Shown here piece by piece: positions 1-6,842 of a stretch of 10,817 nucleotides of DNA. Position 1 is the first letter of the stretch. The number at the start of each line of letters is the position of its first letter. The notes below the pieces were generated by a model. It did not search any database and was not told the DNA's origin. It saw nothing but the letters and a program-made list of their open reading frames with translations. Source of the DNA: an uncultured Clostridia bacterium (GTDB lineage: Bacteria > Bacillota > Clostridia > HGM11327); the NCBI GenBank assembly GCA_905210525.1, contig CAJLXE010000038.1, forward strand, positions 1-10,817, given 5' to 3'. Position numbers and translations under genes: made by a program.

Positions 1-114
1 CGTTTTTACAGAAGCAAAACTCAAATGGAAATAGCCGACGAGCTCGGTATATCTCAGGCTCAGGTGAGCCGCCTTGAAAAAGGCGCCCTCGAAAAAATAC
101 GAAAACAAATGTAA
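1..114 (+). CDS. sigG: Sporulation RNA polymerase sigma factor, C-terminal fragment (sigma-G-like)
   Basis: Only the last 37 codons and the TAA stop are inside the window; the gene enters from the left edge in frame 1. The residues form the end of sigma region 4.2: a helix-turn-helix with the segment KTQMEIADELGISQAQVSRL, followed by a short basic tail (EKGALEKIRKQM). The ISQAQVSRLEK recognition helix is what I know from sigma-G of endospore formers, and sigma-F is the next best candidate. Region 4.2 recognises the -35 element of target promoters. Sigma-G normally acts in the forespore after engulfment. The call rests on remembered family sequence and a short piece, so the choice of G over F is less certain than the sigma-factor assignment. 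Transcription probably ends at the hairpin at 144-172. Confidence 0.75.
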   Translation, partial: RFYRSKTQMEIADELGISQAQVSRLEKGALEKIRKQM

Positions 115-143
115 CACCGCAAAAAATATTTACGTCAGAAATA

Positions 144-172
144 AAAAAGGAGGATTGGGCATCCTCCTTTTT
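144..172. terminator. Bidirectional intrinsic terminator between sigG and the ABC operon
   Basis: The arms AAAAAGGAGGAT (144-155) and ATCCTCCTTTTT (161-172) pair perfectly over 12 bp around a 5-nt loop (TGGGC). The GC-rich core is flanked by A5 on one side and T5 on the other, so a U-tract follows the hairpin on either strand. It lies 29 bp past the sigG stop and 72 bp past the stop of the convergent ABC gene, which suits a shared terminator. The rest of 115-244 shows no gene. Confidence 0.85.
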
Positions 173-244
173 GTTTTACATCATATACTGTCGTTTTCTC
201 AAAAATATATTGCAATTTCCGATTCTGAGAAGCTTTTTCCGCTC

Positions 245-1999
245 CTACTCCGCCACAATATGCCAGCCTTCGGCTTTTTCACGAATCTCCGTAAAACGTT
301 TATAAATTCCGTCCCGCTTTATAAGCTCTTCATGCGTGCCGCATTCCGCTATGGTTCCGTCGTCAACCACAAGAATCCTGTCCGCATTCTCAACCGTTGC
401 CAGACGGTGAGCAATCGTAATTACCGTTTTTCCTTTGGTCAATTCCGAAATTGCCTGTTGTATAAGATGTTCGTTTTCGGGGTCAATGCTTGCGGTTGCC
501 TCATCGAGAATAATTATCGGTGCATTCTTCAATATCGCACGAGCAATCGAAACACGCTGCTTTTCTCCCCCGGAAAGCGTTCCGCCGCCTTCTCCCACAA
601 CCGTATCATACCCTTTCGGAAGCGACATAATAAAATCATGGCAACGTGCCTTTTTAGCCGCCTCAATCATTTCATCTTCTGTTGCGTCCGGCTTACCGAA
701 GCAAATATTCGCGCGAACAGTATCGTTAAACAGATATACGTTCTGAAATACCATGGATATATTTGCAAGCAGACTGTCGCAGGTAAATTCCTTAAGATCA
801 TGTCCGCCCACGGAAATATTTCCGCTCTGAGGATCATAAAATCTCGCAAGCAAGCTGCAAATTGTGGTTTTTCCCGAACCGGACGGTCCTACAATCGCGG
901 TAGACGTCTTTTCCGGAATACTGAAGCTCACGTTTTTAAGAATCTGACGTGAATCGTATCCGAAATTTACATTTTTGAATTCAATATCATAATGCTCCGG
1001 CTTTATGTCACTGCCGTCCGCGTCAATTAAGTTTTCGCCCTTCAATGCATCAAGCTGATTCATTGCGTCATCAATAACGCCGAGCGTATGCGCACTGTCG
1101 CTTATGGGTTCAAGGCTTGCAAAAACACTGAACGAGAAAAATACAAACATCAGCATAACCGAAAAATCCATTTCTCCCGCAAGACACATAAGCATAGCCG
1201 CCATAGCAAGTCCCACGCTTCCGCATTTGAGCGCAAGCAAATGAAGCGCATTCCCGGGAATATATCCCCACTCTATCTTAAGGTGAATTTTTTTGCTGTC
1301 CTCAATGGCATCCGACACGGCGTCCATAGCCGCACTGCTCTTGCCAAACGATTTTACAACGGCAAGTCCCCTTGCATACTCAACGACAGCTCCCGTCATG
1401 TCCCTGTTCGCCTGCGCTTCCACGGGCGAATTTTTACGGCTGTAATGAGAAATTACAAGCATAAACACAAGCGACAAACCCGCCGCCGCCAATGCAATCA
1501 ACGCCGTAACCGGACTGCAAACAAGCAAAGCAATAAATATTACAAAAAAATTAATATAACCGCCCACAAAATTATCCACCATACGTATTCCCATGCCCTC
1601 AAGAGTTGACAGACCCGTAGTAATGGAATTCAAAATATTTCCCGTACTTATTTTCCCGAAATATCCAAGCGATACACGTTTGAGAGCATCTCCTACCGCA
1701 AGGCGGTCACGCGCAGTAAGCTGATAACCTATCGGCTCCTGCAGTCTTGCCCTGAAATAATCAAAAAGAAAACGGAAAAATACAAGCACAATCTGAATAA
1801 CAACAGATTTCCATATCCACGACGTATCAAAAGCCGTACCGTTTTTTTGCGCTTCTATCAGAAGTCCTACCGTATATGCGGCAAGCCCCACCGGAAGTGC
1901 AGTAAAAATATGCGAAAAAAACGTCATAACAAATCCGAGATACAGCTTTCCTTTGAACTCGCCGCACCAATCAATAATTCTTTTTACAATTCCGAACAT
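245..1999 (-). CDS. ABC exporter half-transporter B (permease fused to ATPase)
   Basis: This 584-aa protein has the standard type IV (former type I exporter) layout: a membrane domain in about residues 1-310 with roughly six hydrophobic segments, then a nucleotide-binding domain. The ATPase motifs are all intact: Walker A GPSGSGKTT (371-379), Q-loop Gln419, signature LSGGE (475-479), Walker B IIILDE with catalytic Glu500, and switch His531. The D-loop reads ATASIDPE rather than the common SALD. The start is supported by GGAGG at 2008-2012, 8 nt upstream, lying inside the end of the preceding gene. Only 3 bp separate it from the upstream ABC gene, so the two are almost certainly co-translated and form a heterodimer. 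The substrate is unknown: a drug, peptide or siderophore-like molecule is possible. It ends in TAG, just before the terminator at 144-172. Confidence 0.93.
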   Translation of the reverse strand: MFGIVKRIIDWCGEFKGKLYLGFVMTFFSHIFTALPVGLAAYTVGLLIEAQKNGTAFDTSWIWKSVVIQIVLVFFRFLFDYFRARLQEPIGYQLTARDRLAVGDALKRVSLGYFGKISTGNILNSITTGLSTLEGMGIRMVDNFVGGYINFFVIFIALLVCSPVTALIALAAAGLSLVFMLVISHYSRKNSPVEAQANRDMTGAVVEYARGLAVVKSFGKSSAAMDAVSDAIEDSKKIHLKIEWGYIPGNALHLLALKCGSVGLAMAAMLMCLAGEMDFSVMLMFVFFSFSVFASLEPISDSAHTLGVIDDAMNQLDALKGENLIDADGSDIKPEHYDIEFKNVNFGYDSRQILKNVSFSIPEKTSTAIVGPSGSGKTTICSLLARFYDPQSGNISVGGHDLKEFTCDSLLANISMVFQNVYLFNDTVRANICFGKPDATEDEMIEAAKKARCHDFIMSLPKGYDTVVGEGGGTLSGGEKQRVSIARAILKNAPIIILDEATASIDPENEHLIQQAISELTKGKTVITIAHRLATVENADRILVVDDGTIAECGTHEELIKRDGIYKRFTEIREKAEGWHIVAE

Positions 2000-2002
2000 A
2001 TT

Positions 2003-3775
2003 TCAAACCTCCGTTTTTCCGGACGATACAGCCCAATTTTTGGCGCCTATGTGAGCCTGCCACATATCGTTGTAAAGAGGACAATTTTCAAGCAATTCCT
2101 CCTGTTTGCCCGAAGCAATAATTTCGCCGTTTTTCAGCACTGCAATGTTATCCGCGTTCTTTACGGTCGAAAGCCTGTGCGCAATGACAAGCAGAGTTTT
2201 TCCCTTCGTGAGCACCGCAATGCTCTGCTGAATTTTATCCTCATTTTCGGGGTCCGTAAACGCCGTTGCCTCGTCAAGTATCACAATCGGCGCATTTTTA
2301 AGCATCATTCGGGCAATGGCAATTCTCTGCTTTTCGCCTCCCGAAAGCCTTTTGCCTGCTTCTCCCGCCGGAGTATCATACCCTTGCGGCAATTTCGCAA
2401 TAAACTCATCGCACTGAGCCGCACGCGCCGCCGCTTTTACTTCTTCATCCGTAGCGTCGGGATTGCCGAGTCTTATATTTTCCAGCAGCGAGCATCTGAA
2501 CAAAAAGTTATCCTGCGTTACAAAGCTTACCAGCTCCGAGAGCTGTTCAAGCGGCATATCCTTCACGTTTACGCCTCCTACCGTTATCTCTCCGTCCGTA
2601 ACGTCCCAGAAACGTGCAATAAGCTTGGCAACCGTAGATTTACCGCCTCCCGACGGTCCTACAAGAGCCGTAAAACTTCTTTCAGGCAATTTCATATCAA
2701 TACCGTGAAGCACTTCATCTTTTTTATCTCCCGTATATGAAAAATGTACATTTTTCAATTCCACATCGGTATGTTGCACTTCTTTTTGTGTTTTCGGTTG
2801 TGCAAGCTCCGACATCTCCAGAAATTCTTCCATATTTTCAACCGTAAATTTTACCTGACGCATATTTTCGGAAAATACCTCCAGCTTTGCAAGCGACGCC
2901 ACCATCGAAACGGACAGCATAACCGCAAGGGCAGCCTCCGGCGCGGTAATTGTTCCCGCATTTGCAAGCGCCAAAGCCGCAGGAAGCGTGCCTATAAGAG
3001 TAGACGGGAAAAGCGCAAAGCTGAGCTTCATGGTTACATATGTAGAGGCAAGCCATCTGACAACAAACGTCCTGAAATCATTAATTGCGCCCGCATACTT
3101 TTCATATGATACGCCCGCTCTCCCGAATGCTTTTATAACTTCTATTCCCTCCACATACTCTACAATAGTGCTGTTCATATAATTTGCCGCTTTATCGTAA
3201 GTAGCGAAGTTTTTACCGCTGATTTTGAACGTAAGCCCCATGCATATAAACGACAGCGGAAAAGTCACAAGCGAGGCAAGCGCAATACGCCAGTCTATTG
3301 CCGCAAGCGCAATAATGCTTACCACCGGAAGAACAATATGTCCCGCGCCCTCCGGAATCATATGCGCCAAAGGCGGTTCGAGATTCTCCACCTTATCCAC
3401 CATAATATTTTTGATTTCTCCTATAGTGTGATTTTCCACGTTACCGAGAGGCGCATTCAGAAACCTATCGGCAAGACGCAGACGCAGTCCCTCCAGAATG
3501 GAATACGCCATACTGTGCGATATTCCCGTTGACAAGCTGAATGTCAATATCTTCACAATATAAACCGCCAACGCAATAAGACACCATTTAACAATTGCCG
3601 CCGCCGTTGCCGTACCTGCCACAAACAGGCAAATAATTTCATACATACAGTAAAACGGAATTATTCCCAGCACAACAGACAGCACAGAGAGCACAATCGA
3701 CAAAATCAGCTTCTTTTTTTCGCTCTCGGCATAAGCAAACAGCGTTTTTGTCAGACTTTTCTTTTTTGCTTTCAT
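2003..3775 (-). CDS. ABC exporter half-transporter A (permease fused to ATPase)
   Basis: This 590-aa half-transporter has a membrane domain (about residues 20-310) followed by an ATPase domain. Motifs are intact: Walker A GPSGGGKST (373-381), Q-loop Gln421, LSGGE (477-481), Walker B IVILDE with Glu502, and His533. The D-loop reads ATAFTDPENE; from memory this resembles the YbtP/IrtA branch of siderophore-linked exporter-fold ABC proteins, but that is only a hint. The frame stays open to 3838, yet I place the start at 3775 because AAGGAGA precedes that ATG by 5 nt and the protein there begins with a basic stretch before the first membrane helix, as usual for the family. It follows tetR by 103 bp and precedes half-transporter B by 3 bp. 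It probably pairs with B and is controlled by the upstream TetR protein. Confidence 0.93.
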   Translation of the reverse strand: MKAKKKSLTKTLFAYAESEKKKLILSIVLSVLSVVLGIIPFYCMYEIICLFVAGTATAAAIVKWCLIALAVYIVKILTFSLSTGISHSMAYSILEGLRLRLADRFLNAPLGNVENHTIGEIKNIMVDKVENLEPPLAHMIPEGAGHIVLPVVSIIALAAIDWRIALASLVTFPLSFICMGLTFKISGKNFATYDKAANYMNSTIVEYVEGIEVIKAFGRAGVSYEKYAGAINDFRTFVVRWLASTYVTMKLSFALFPSTLIGTLPAALALANAGTITAPEAALAVMLSVSMVASLAKLEVFSENMRQVKFTVENMEEFLEMSELAQPKTQKEVQHTDVELKNVHFSYTGDKKDEVLHGIDMKLPERSFTALVGPSGGGKSTVAKLIARFWDVTDGEITVGGVNVKDMPLEQLSELVSFVTQDNFLFRCSLLENIRLGNPDATDEEVKAAARAAQCDEFIAKLPQGYDTPAGEAGKRLSGGEKQRIAIARMMLKNAPIVILDEATAFTDPENEDKIQQSIAVLTKGKTLLVIAHRLSTVKNADNIAVLKNGEIIASGKQEELLENCPLYNDMWQAHIGAKNWAVSSGKTEV

Positions 3776-3839
3776 ATATTTCTCCTTATATTTATAAATA
3801 TCCTTTTCACAGATATATTCCGCATCATATCCGCGCATG

Positions 3840-3855
3840 GTTAGTACAGACTAAC
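3840..3855. promoter_or_regulatory. Perfect inverted repeat between tetR and the ABC genes
   Basis: GTTAGT (3840-3845) and ACTAAC (3850-3855) form a perfect 6-bp inverted repeat with a 4-bp spacer. It sits between the tetR stop and the ABC start. A weak leftward promoter may overlap it: TATGAT at 3824-3829 with TTAGTC 19 bp upstream, a long spacing. The repeat could be a second regulator site or a small mRNA hairpin. It has no U-tract, so it is not an obvious terminator. Its sequence differs from the palindrome ahead of tetR. Confidence 0.4.
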
Positions 3856-3878
3856 TCGTGTGCAAAAAATACAGAGCA

Positions 3879-4493
3879 TCACTGCCCCATAATTTTAAGC
3901 CATCCCGCCGTGTAAAAGTCATTCAGTTCACAAATATATTTTTCCGCATCGGCTTCGGATGTTTCATGAACAATAAGTTCAAAATACGCATTCATCATTC
4001 CCGTAACGAGAATATGCTCAAGCCTTCGGTCTATTTCGGGAACAGTTCTGCCGAGACTGTGCAAAACCTCGCAATAGTGATCCGTAGCCTGTGTTTCGAG
4101 AGAAACAATATCGTCAATCATCGAAGCATAAGCCGTACCTTCTGCACATTGCAGAATCAAATGAAACACATTCTTTCGTTCATTCATATATGCAAACATT
4201 TCTCGCATACATTCTCTGCCTGCACTGCCCATACGGTCGATTTGTTTTTCGGGAGGAAGCTTCGCAAATGCCTCAAGAGATTCCCTGTATTTATTCATAA
4301 TATAGCGGTATGATTCGTCAACAAGTGCAGAAAAAAGCTCTTCTTTGCTGTTATAATAACCGTAGAATGCACCGGTCGTTATGCCGGCGGTCTTTACTAT
4401 ATTGCGCAACGATGCTTCCCGATAGCCTTTCTGCAAAAATTCCGTCATTGCCGCCCGATGTATTTTCTCAAGCGTTGAACCGCTTTCTTCCAT
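3879..4493 (-). CDS. TetR-family transcriptional regulator
   Basis: This 204-aa protein has a typical TetR N-terminal DNA-binding domain in residues 7-52: helix 1 (EKIHRAAMTEFLQKGY), then the helix-turn-helix ASLRNIVKTAGITTGAFYGY and the following SKEELFSALVDE helix. The remaining 150 residues are helical and variable, as expected for the ligand-binding and dimerisation domain; it has a MREMFAYMNERKNVFHLIL stretch seen in many clostridial TetR proteins. AAGGAGA at 4498-4504 sits 4 nt before the ATG. The gene is preceded by a consensus promoter with a large palindrome at the start site, and followed by two ABC genes on the same strand. The likely job is ligand-released repression of its own operon. 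The inducer is not deducible and is probably a substrate of the exporter. Confidence 0.93.
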   Translation of the reverse strand: MEESGSTLEKIHRAAMTEFLQKGYREASLRNIVKTAGITTGAFYGYYNSKEELFSALVDESYRYIMNKYRESLEAFAKLPPEKQIDRMGSAGRECMREMFAYMNERKNVFHLILQCAEGTAYASMIDDIVSLETQATDHYCEVLHSLGRTVPEIDRRLEHILVTGMMNAYFELIVHETSEADAEKYICELNDFYTAGWLKIMGQ

Positions 4494-4513
4494 AGAATCT
4501 CCTTTTACAGCAG

Positions 4514-4541
4514 TATAACAGCGTTATATAACACTGTTATA
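4514..4541. promoter_or_regulatory. Predicted double TetR operator (28-bp palindrome)
   Basis: TATAACAGCGTTAT (4514-4527) and ATAACACTGTTATA (4528-4541) are inverted copies with a single mismatched pair (C4522 against A4533). Each half is itself a palindrome of form ATAAC-N3-GTTAT: ATAACAGCGTTAT at 4515-4527 and ATAACACTGTTAT at 4528-4540. The element overlaps the last base of the -10 box and covers the predicted start site. Position and symmetry fit repression by the adjacent TetR protein, possibly by two dimers. Confidence 0.8.
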
Positions 4542-4569
4542 TTATAGCGGTCATCAAATAATTTGTCAA
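4541..4569 (-). promoter_or_regulatory. Consensus sigma-A promoter of the tetR-ABC operon
   Basis: On the minus strand TTGACA (4569-4564) and TATAAT (4546-4541) are both exact consensus boxes at the optimal 17-bp spacing. The predicted start, near 4534, lies inside the operator and gives a leader of about 40 nt before tetR. Such a strong promoter is what one expects under tight repression. Confidence 0.9.
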
Positions 4570-4576
4570 TAGTTTT

Positions 4577-5089
4577 TTAATAATTTTGCCTTACCAGTGC
4601 ATACAGTGCCATATCCCGCACTTCTCCGTTTTTGAATGCATTGCTTTTCATTATGCCCTCCAAAGTAAAACCCTACTTCTCAAGCACGCGCCGCGAACCT
4701 GCATTGTCGGCAAACGGCTCGGCATAAATACGCAGAATATCCGTTTCGGAAAAAATTTTGTCACATAACATTCCTACCGCTTCAGTCATTATTCCTCTAC
4801 CCCATAAGCGCGAATCAATGTAATAACCCAATTCCGCCGTTCTGAAATGAATATTTTCCCCACGAAAAGCGGCAATACTGCCCGCAACAGCTCCGTCCGC
4901 ACACACCGCATAGGCAAAAGTAGCGGTTTTGTCCGCGCGCATCATTGCCTCTATATATTCCGACGCATCTTTTTCGGTATATGGATACGGTATACCGTCA
5001 CGCAAATTTTTGAGCACATTCAAGTCATTCAATATCAAGGCAAGCGATTTAGCATAATCGTGAGACCATTCCCGCAAAACAACATTCAT
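4577..5089 (-). pseudogene. GNAT N-acetyltransferase interrupted by an in-frame TAG
   Basis: The open part encodes 138 residues of a RimJ/RimL-like GNAT (Acetyltransf_3 type): an N-terminal VLREWSHDYAKSLA segment, NLRDGIPYPYTEKDA, the acetyl-CoA pyrophosphate loop RLWGRG (94-99), and NAGSRRVLEK (129-138). A TAG at 4673-4675 (codon 139) then stops the frame. The next 31 codons, still in frame to a TAA at 4577-4579, read GFTLEGIMKSNAFKNGEVRD and onward, which is the normal C-terminus of this family (LEKxGFxxEG, then KNG and a final YAL). Restoring one codon gives 170 residues, a usual length. The open product at 4673-5089 lacks the last strands of the fold, so it is probably inactive unless the stop is read through. 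Ribosome binding is weak (GGAAGGG about 13 nt upstream). It is the last gene of the leftward GNAT-DUF5131 run. Confidence 0.8.
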
Positions 5090-5141
5090 TAATCAATACA
5101 CCCTTCCCTCGGTTGCTACCATGTATAACATACGGTCAAAA

Positions 5142-5915
5142 TCAGCCGTCTGTTTTCGGCGTAATGCTTCCGTCCGTATTATAATCTATTCCGGCTTTCT
5201 TTGCCTGTGAATTCTGATTGCAGCGCTTGATATGATATGTTTTCCCGTCTTTAATGAAATTGGCACCCGTCTGATGAAAACAAAACGAAACATTTTTCCG
5301 CACGCACTGACTGCGCAAGTCAAGAATCCAATCATAATTGCACGCGCGCGCATACATTCCCGATTCGCCTCCGACCGAAACCTCATCGATACCGTTATCA
5401 AGATAACGCGAAATGTCAATGTGCTCCAGAATAGGCGCCGCAATAATAAGACGATGCCGTATGGGAAGCGCTTTAAAAATCGGCAATCTGTAATCCGCCG
5501 TTTTCTGATTCTCGGCGGTACAGCCTATAATGACATTTTCATACCCGTCTCCCCAGTCTTTCGGCAGACACATTTCAAGCCTGTCAATGCGCTTTGTGAA
5601 AAAGCAGAATCGGCAGTCGCTTCTTATCCGCATCATTTGCCAGCAGTCATTCCTCCAGCAATCCGCGTCTTCAAGCAGGAAATCCGACGTAAAACAGGTA
5701 AATACAAAGCTTCCCGGCAAAATTTTATACGTGCCTCCCCGCCTTTTTCTGACGGGAAGATCAAAATTGCCGGTTTTGCGGCAAAGACTGCTTGCCATCT
5801 TTACGTCGTACATATCATCCTGCCTGTAAACATAACAATATTTACATCCCGGACTGATTTTCGTGCAGCCGTGCCAGGGATTCCAGTCCGCACGCGCATT
5901 TTGATTTGATGTCAT
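5142..5915 (-). CDS. DUF5131 (phage Gp37/Gp68-type) radical-SAM-like protein
   Basis: This 257-aa protein begins with the hallmark of the DUF5131 family: WNPWHGC (11-17), then SPGCKYCYVYR with Cys24 and Cys27, giving a C-x6-C-x2-C cluster able to hold a 4Fe-4S centre as in radical SAM or spore-photoproduct-lyase-like proteins. Further family landmarks are FFTKR (105-109), GCTAENQ (131-137), VGGESG (181-186) and FCFHQTGANF (211-220). The biochemical role of the family is not established; members occur on phages and bacterial chromosomes. A second cysteine group (C86, C91, C101, C104) is present. AGGAA ends 5 nt before the ATG. The gene follows the upstream GNAT gene by 22 bp and is probably co-transcribed with it. 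Confidence 0.88.
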   Translation of the reverse strand: MTSNQNARADWNPWHGCTKISPGCKYCYVYRQDDMYDVKMASSLCRKTGNFDLPVRKRRGGTYKILPGSFVFTCFTSDFLLEDADCWRNDCWQMMRIRSDCRFCFFTKRIDRLEMCLPKDWGDGYENVIIGCTAENQKTADYRLPIFKALPIRHRLIIAAPILEHIDISRYLDNGIDEVSVGGESGMYARACNYDWILDLRSQCVRKNVSFCFHQTGANFIKDGKTYHIKRCNQNSQAKKAGIDYNTDGSITPKTDG

Positions 5916-5937
5916 ATAATTTCCTGCCTTATGCCCA

Positions 5938-6519
5938 TTAATACGGTTTCAACGCGGAATAATGTAATTCTGTTTTTCGCATGTTATCTGCATTGTTCCG
6001 TACGCCCCATTTTTTATCCCATTCTTCACGTGTGATCCCGTAAACAGACGTTTCGGCGCCGTCCGTATCCGTAAATTCCTTTACCAAACGCATTCCGTTT
6101 GCCCTTGCCGTTGCCGAGGACGCAATATTGTCCTTATGCATATAAGAATACACCGCGCCGAACGGAGTGTTCAGAAACGCCCAATCGCGGCATTTGCCTG
6201 CCGCTTCCTTTGCGTACCCCTTATGCTGATGCTTTTTTGCAATATGATATCCTATTTCAGGCATTATAAATCCGTCTATATTCTGCATGGTAAGACCGCA
6301 ATCGCCTATCATTTCTCCCGTATCTTTAAGACATACCGCCCAGAGTCCGAATCCCGGAATCCTGTATCGTTCAATATTTTTGTTTATCCGGTTCCTTACC
6401 CTTTTTTCATCAAATGTGTAAGGGTAGTGCTTCATAATATCGCTGTCTGCAAGCACTTCGTAAAGCGCCCCGAAATCGTCCGATGTCATTTCTCTCAGCA
6501 CAAGCCTTTCCGTTTCCAT
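5938..6519 (-). CDS. GNAT N-acetyltransferase (RimJ/RimL-like)
   Basis: This 193-aa protein starts with METERLVLREMTSDDF, the standard opening of Acetyltransf_3 GNAT enzymes, and carries the acetyl-CoA binding motif KKHQHKGYAKEA (95-106), preceded by the PEIGYHI strand (87-93). NIASSATARANGM (131-143) is the usual NxxS-xxxxxxGM motif. The substrate could be a protein N-terminus, an antibiotic or a small amine. The frame is open to 6645, but I choose 6519 because homology begins there, a GGGGGAG lies 12 nt upstream, and the longer form would start inside the promoter. The C-terminal tail after about residue 165 is variable. It is the first gene of the leftward run with DUF5131 and the broken GNAT. 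Confidence 0.88.
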   Translation of the reverse strand: METERLVLREMTSDDFGALYEVLADSDIMKHYPYTFDEKRVRNRINKNIERYRIPGFGLWAVCLKDTGEMIGDCGLTMQNIDGFIMPEIGYHIAKKHQHKGYAKEAAGKCRDWAFLNTPFGAVYSYMHKDNIASSATARANGMRLVKEFTDTDGAETSVYGITREEWDKKWGVRNNADNMRKTELHYSALKPY

Positions 6520-6616
6520 TTTCTTAATCCGCTCCCCCGTAAATTTATTCACAGGCAGACAATACTTATGCCATAACCGGCATACAAATAAATTCCGCCC
6601 GAAAATAACCGATATA

Positions 6617-6645
6617 ATTTTATCACAATCATCCCAAATGCGCAA
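6617..6645 (-). promoter_or_regulatory. Leftward promoter of the GNAT-DUF5131 run
   Basis: On the minus strand TTGCGC (6645-6640), a 17-bp spacer and TAAAAT (6622-6617) preceded by TGA form an extended -10 sigma-A promoter. The predicted start is near 6610, leaving a leader of about 90 nt before the ATG at 6519. This argues against any start upstream of 6610. Confidence 0.65.
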
Positions 6646-6747
6646 GCGCTTTATAATACTCCCGAATTGTATAAAATCTTATTGTTTCAAAACTGCATCT
6701 GCCCGTTTATTCCGATATAAAAGTAAGCTTTTTTTGCAAAACATACC

Positions 6748-6776
6748 TTGAAATTTTAACATAATTCATGTATAAT
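6748..6776 (+). promoter_or_regulatory. Rightward promoter of the Sel1/MORN run
   Basis: TTGAAA (6748-6753), a 17-bp spacer and an exact TATAAT (6771-6776) form a near-consensus sigma-A promoter. The predicted start, near 6783, gives a leader of about 60 nt before the first ATG at 6843, preceded by GGGAGG at 6827-6832. It is the only good promoter I see for the five genes that follow. Confidence 0.82.
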
Positions 6777-6842
6777 AGAATTGAATGGTTATGCTTAAAA
6801 AGCAATCCGGAACGATAATTTATCACGGGAGGCAGCTTCGGT

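Larger units (their letters stand above)
6520..6842. other. Divergent intergenic region (323 bp)
   Basis: This stretch separates the leftward GNAT-DUF5131 run from the rightward Sel1/MORN run. It holds one good promoter per direction (6617-6645 leftward, 6748-6776 rightward) and the two leaders. Between them, 6646-6747 is AT-rich, with a perfect 10-bp palindrome TTTTGCAAAA at 6732-6741 just before the rightward -35 box. I see no gene or RNA element here. Confidence 0.7.

Noticed and set aside
74..952. Long rightward open frame opposite the ABC gene
   Set aside because: It lies antisense to a complete, motif-rich ABC ATPase and has low-complexity basic composition, no ribosome site and no family resemblance.
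1847..2740. Rightward open frame of 297 codons across the junction of the two ABC genes
   Set aside because: Antisense shadow of the conserved ATPase and permease sequences; it has no ribosome site and no recognisable motif.
3776..3838. N-terminal extension of ABC half-transporter A to an ATG at 3838
   Set aside because: The internal ATG at 3775 has AAGGAGA at ideal distance and the normal family N-terminus; the extension is unlike the family and overlaps the regulatory gap.
4673..4675. TAG read as pyrrolysine or a genome-wide amber reassignment
   Set aside because: TAG is used as an ordinary terminal stop by the ABC gene at 245, and nothing in the window points to suppressor machinery. A nonsense mutation is simpler.
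5090..5141. Imperfect hairpin around GTATAACATAC between DUF5131 and the broken GNAT
   Set aside because: The stem is short and AT-rich and no U-tract follows, so it does not support a terminator call.
5232..5909. Rightward open frame opposite the DUF5131 gene
   Set aside because: The opposite strand carries all the DUF5131 hallmarks and a ribosome site, while this frame shows neither.
6520..6645. N-terminal extension of the GNAT gene to 6645
   Set aside because: The extension would start within the -35 box of the best promoter and adds residues outside the GNAT fold; METERLVLRE at 6519 is the usual start.
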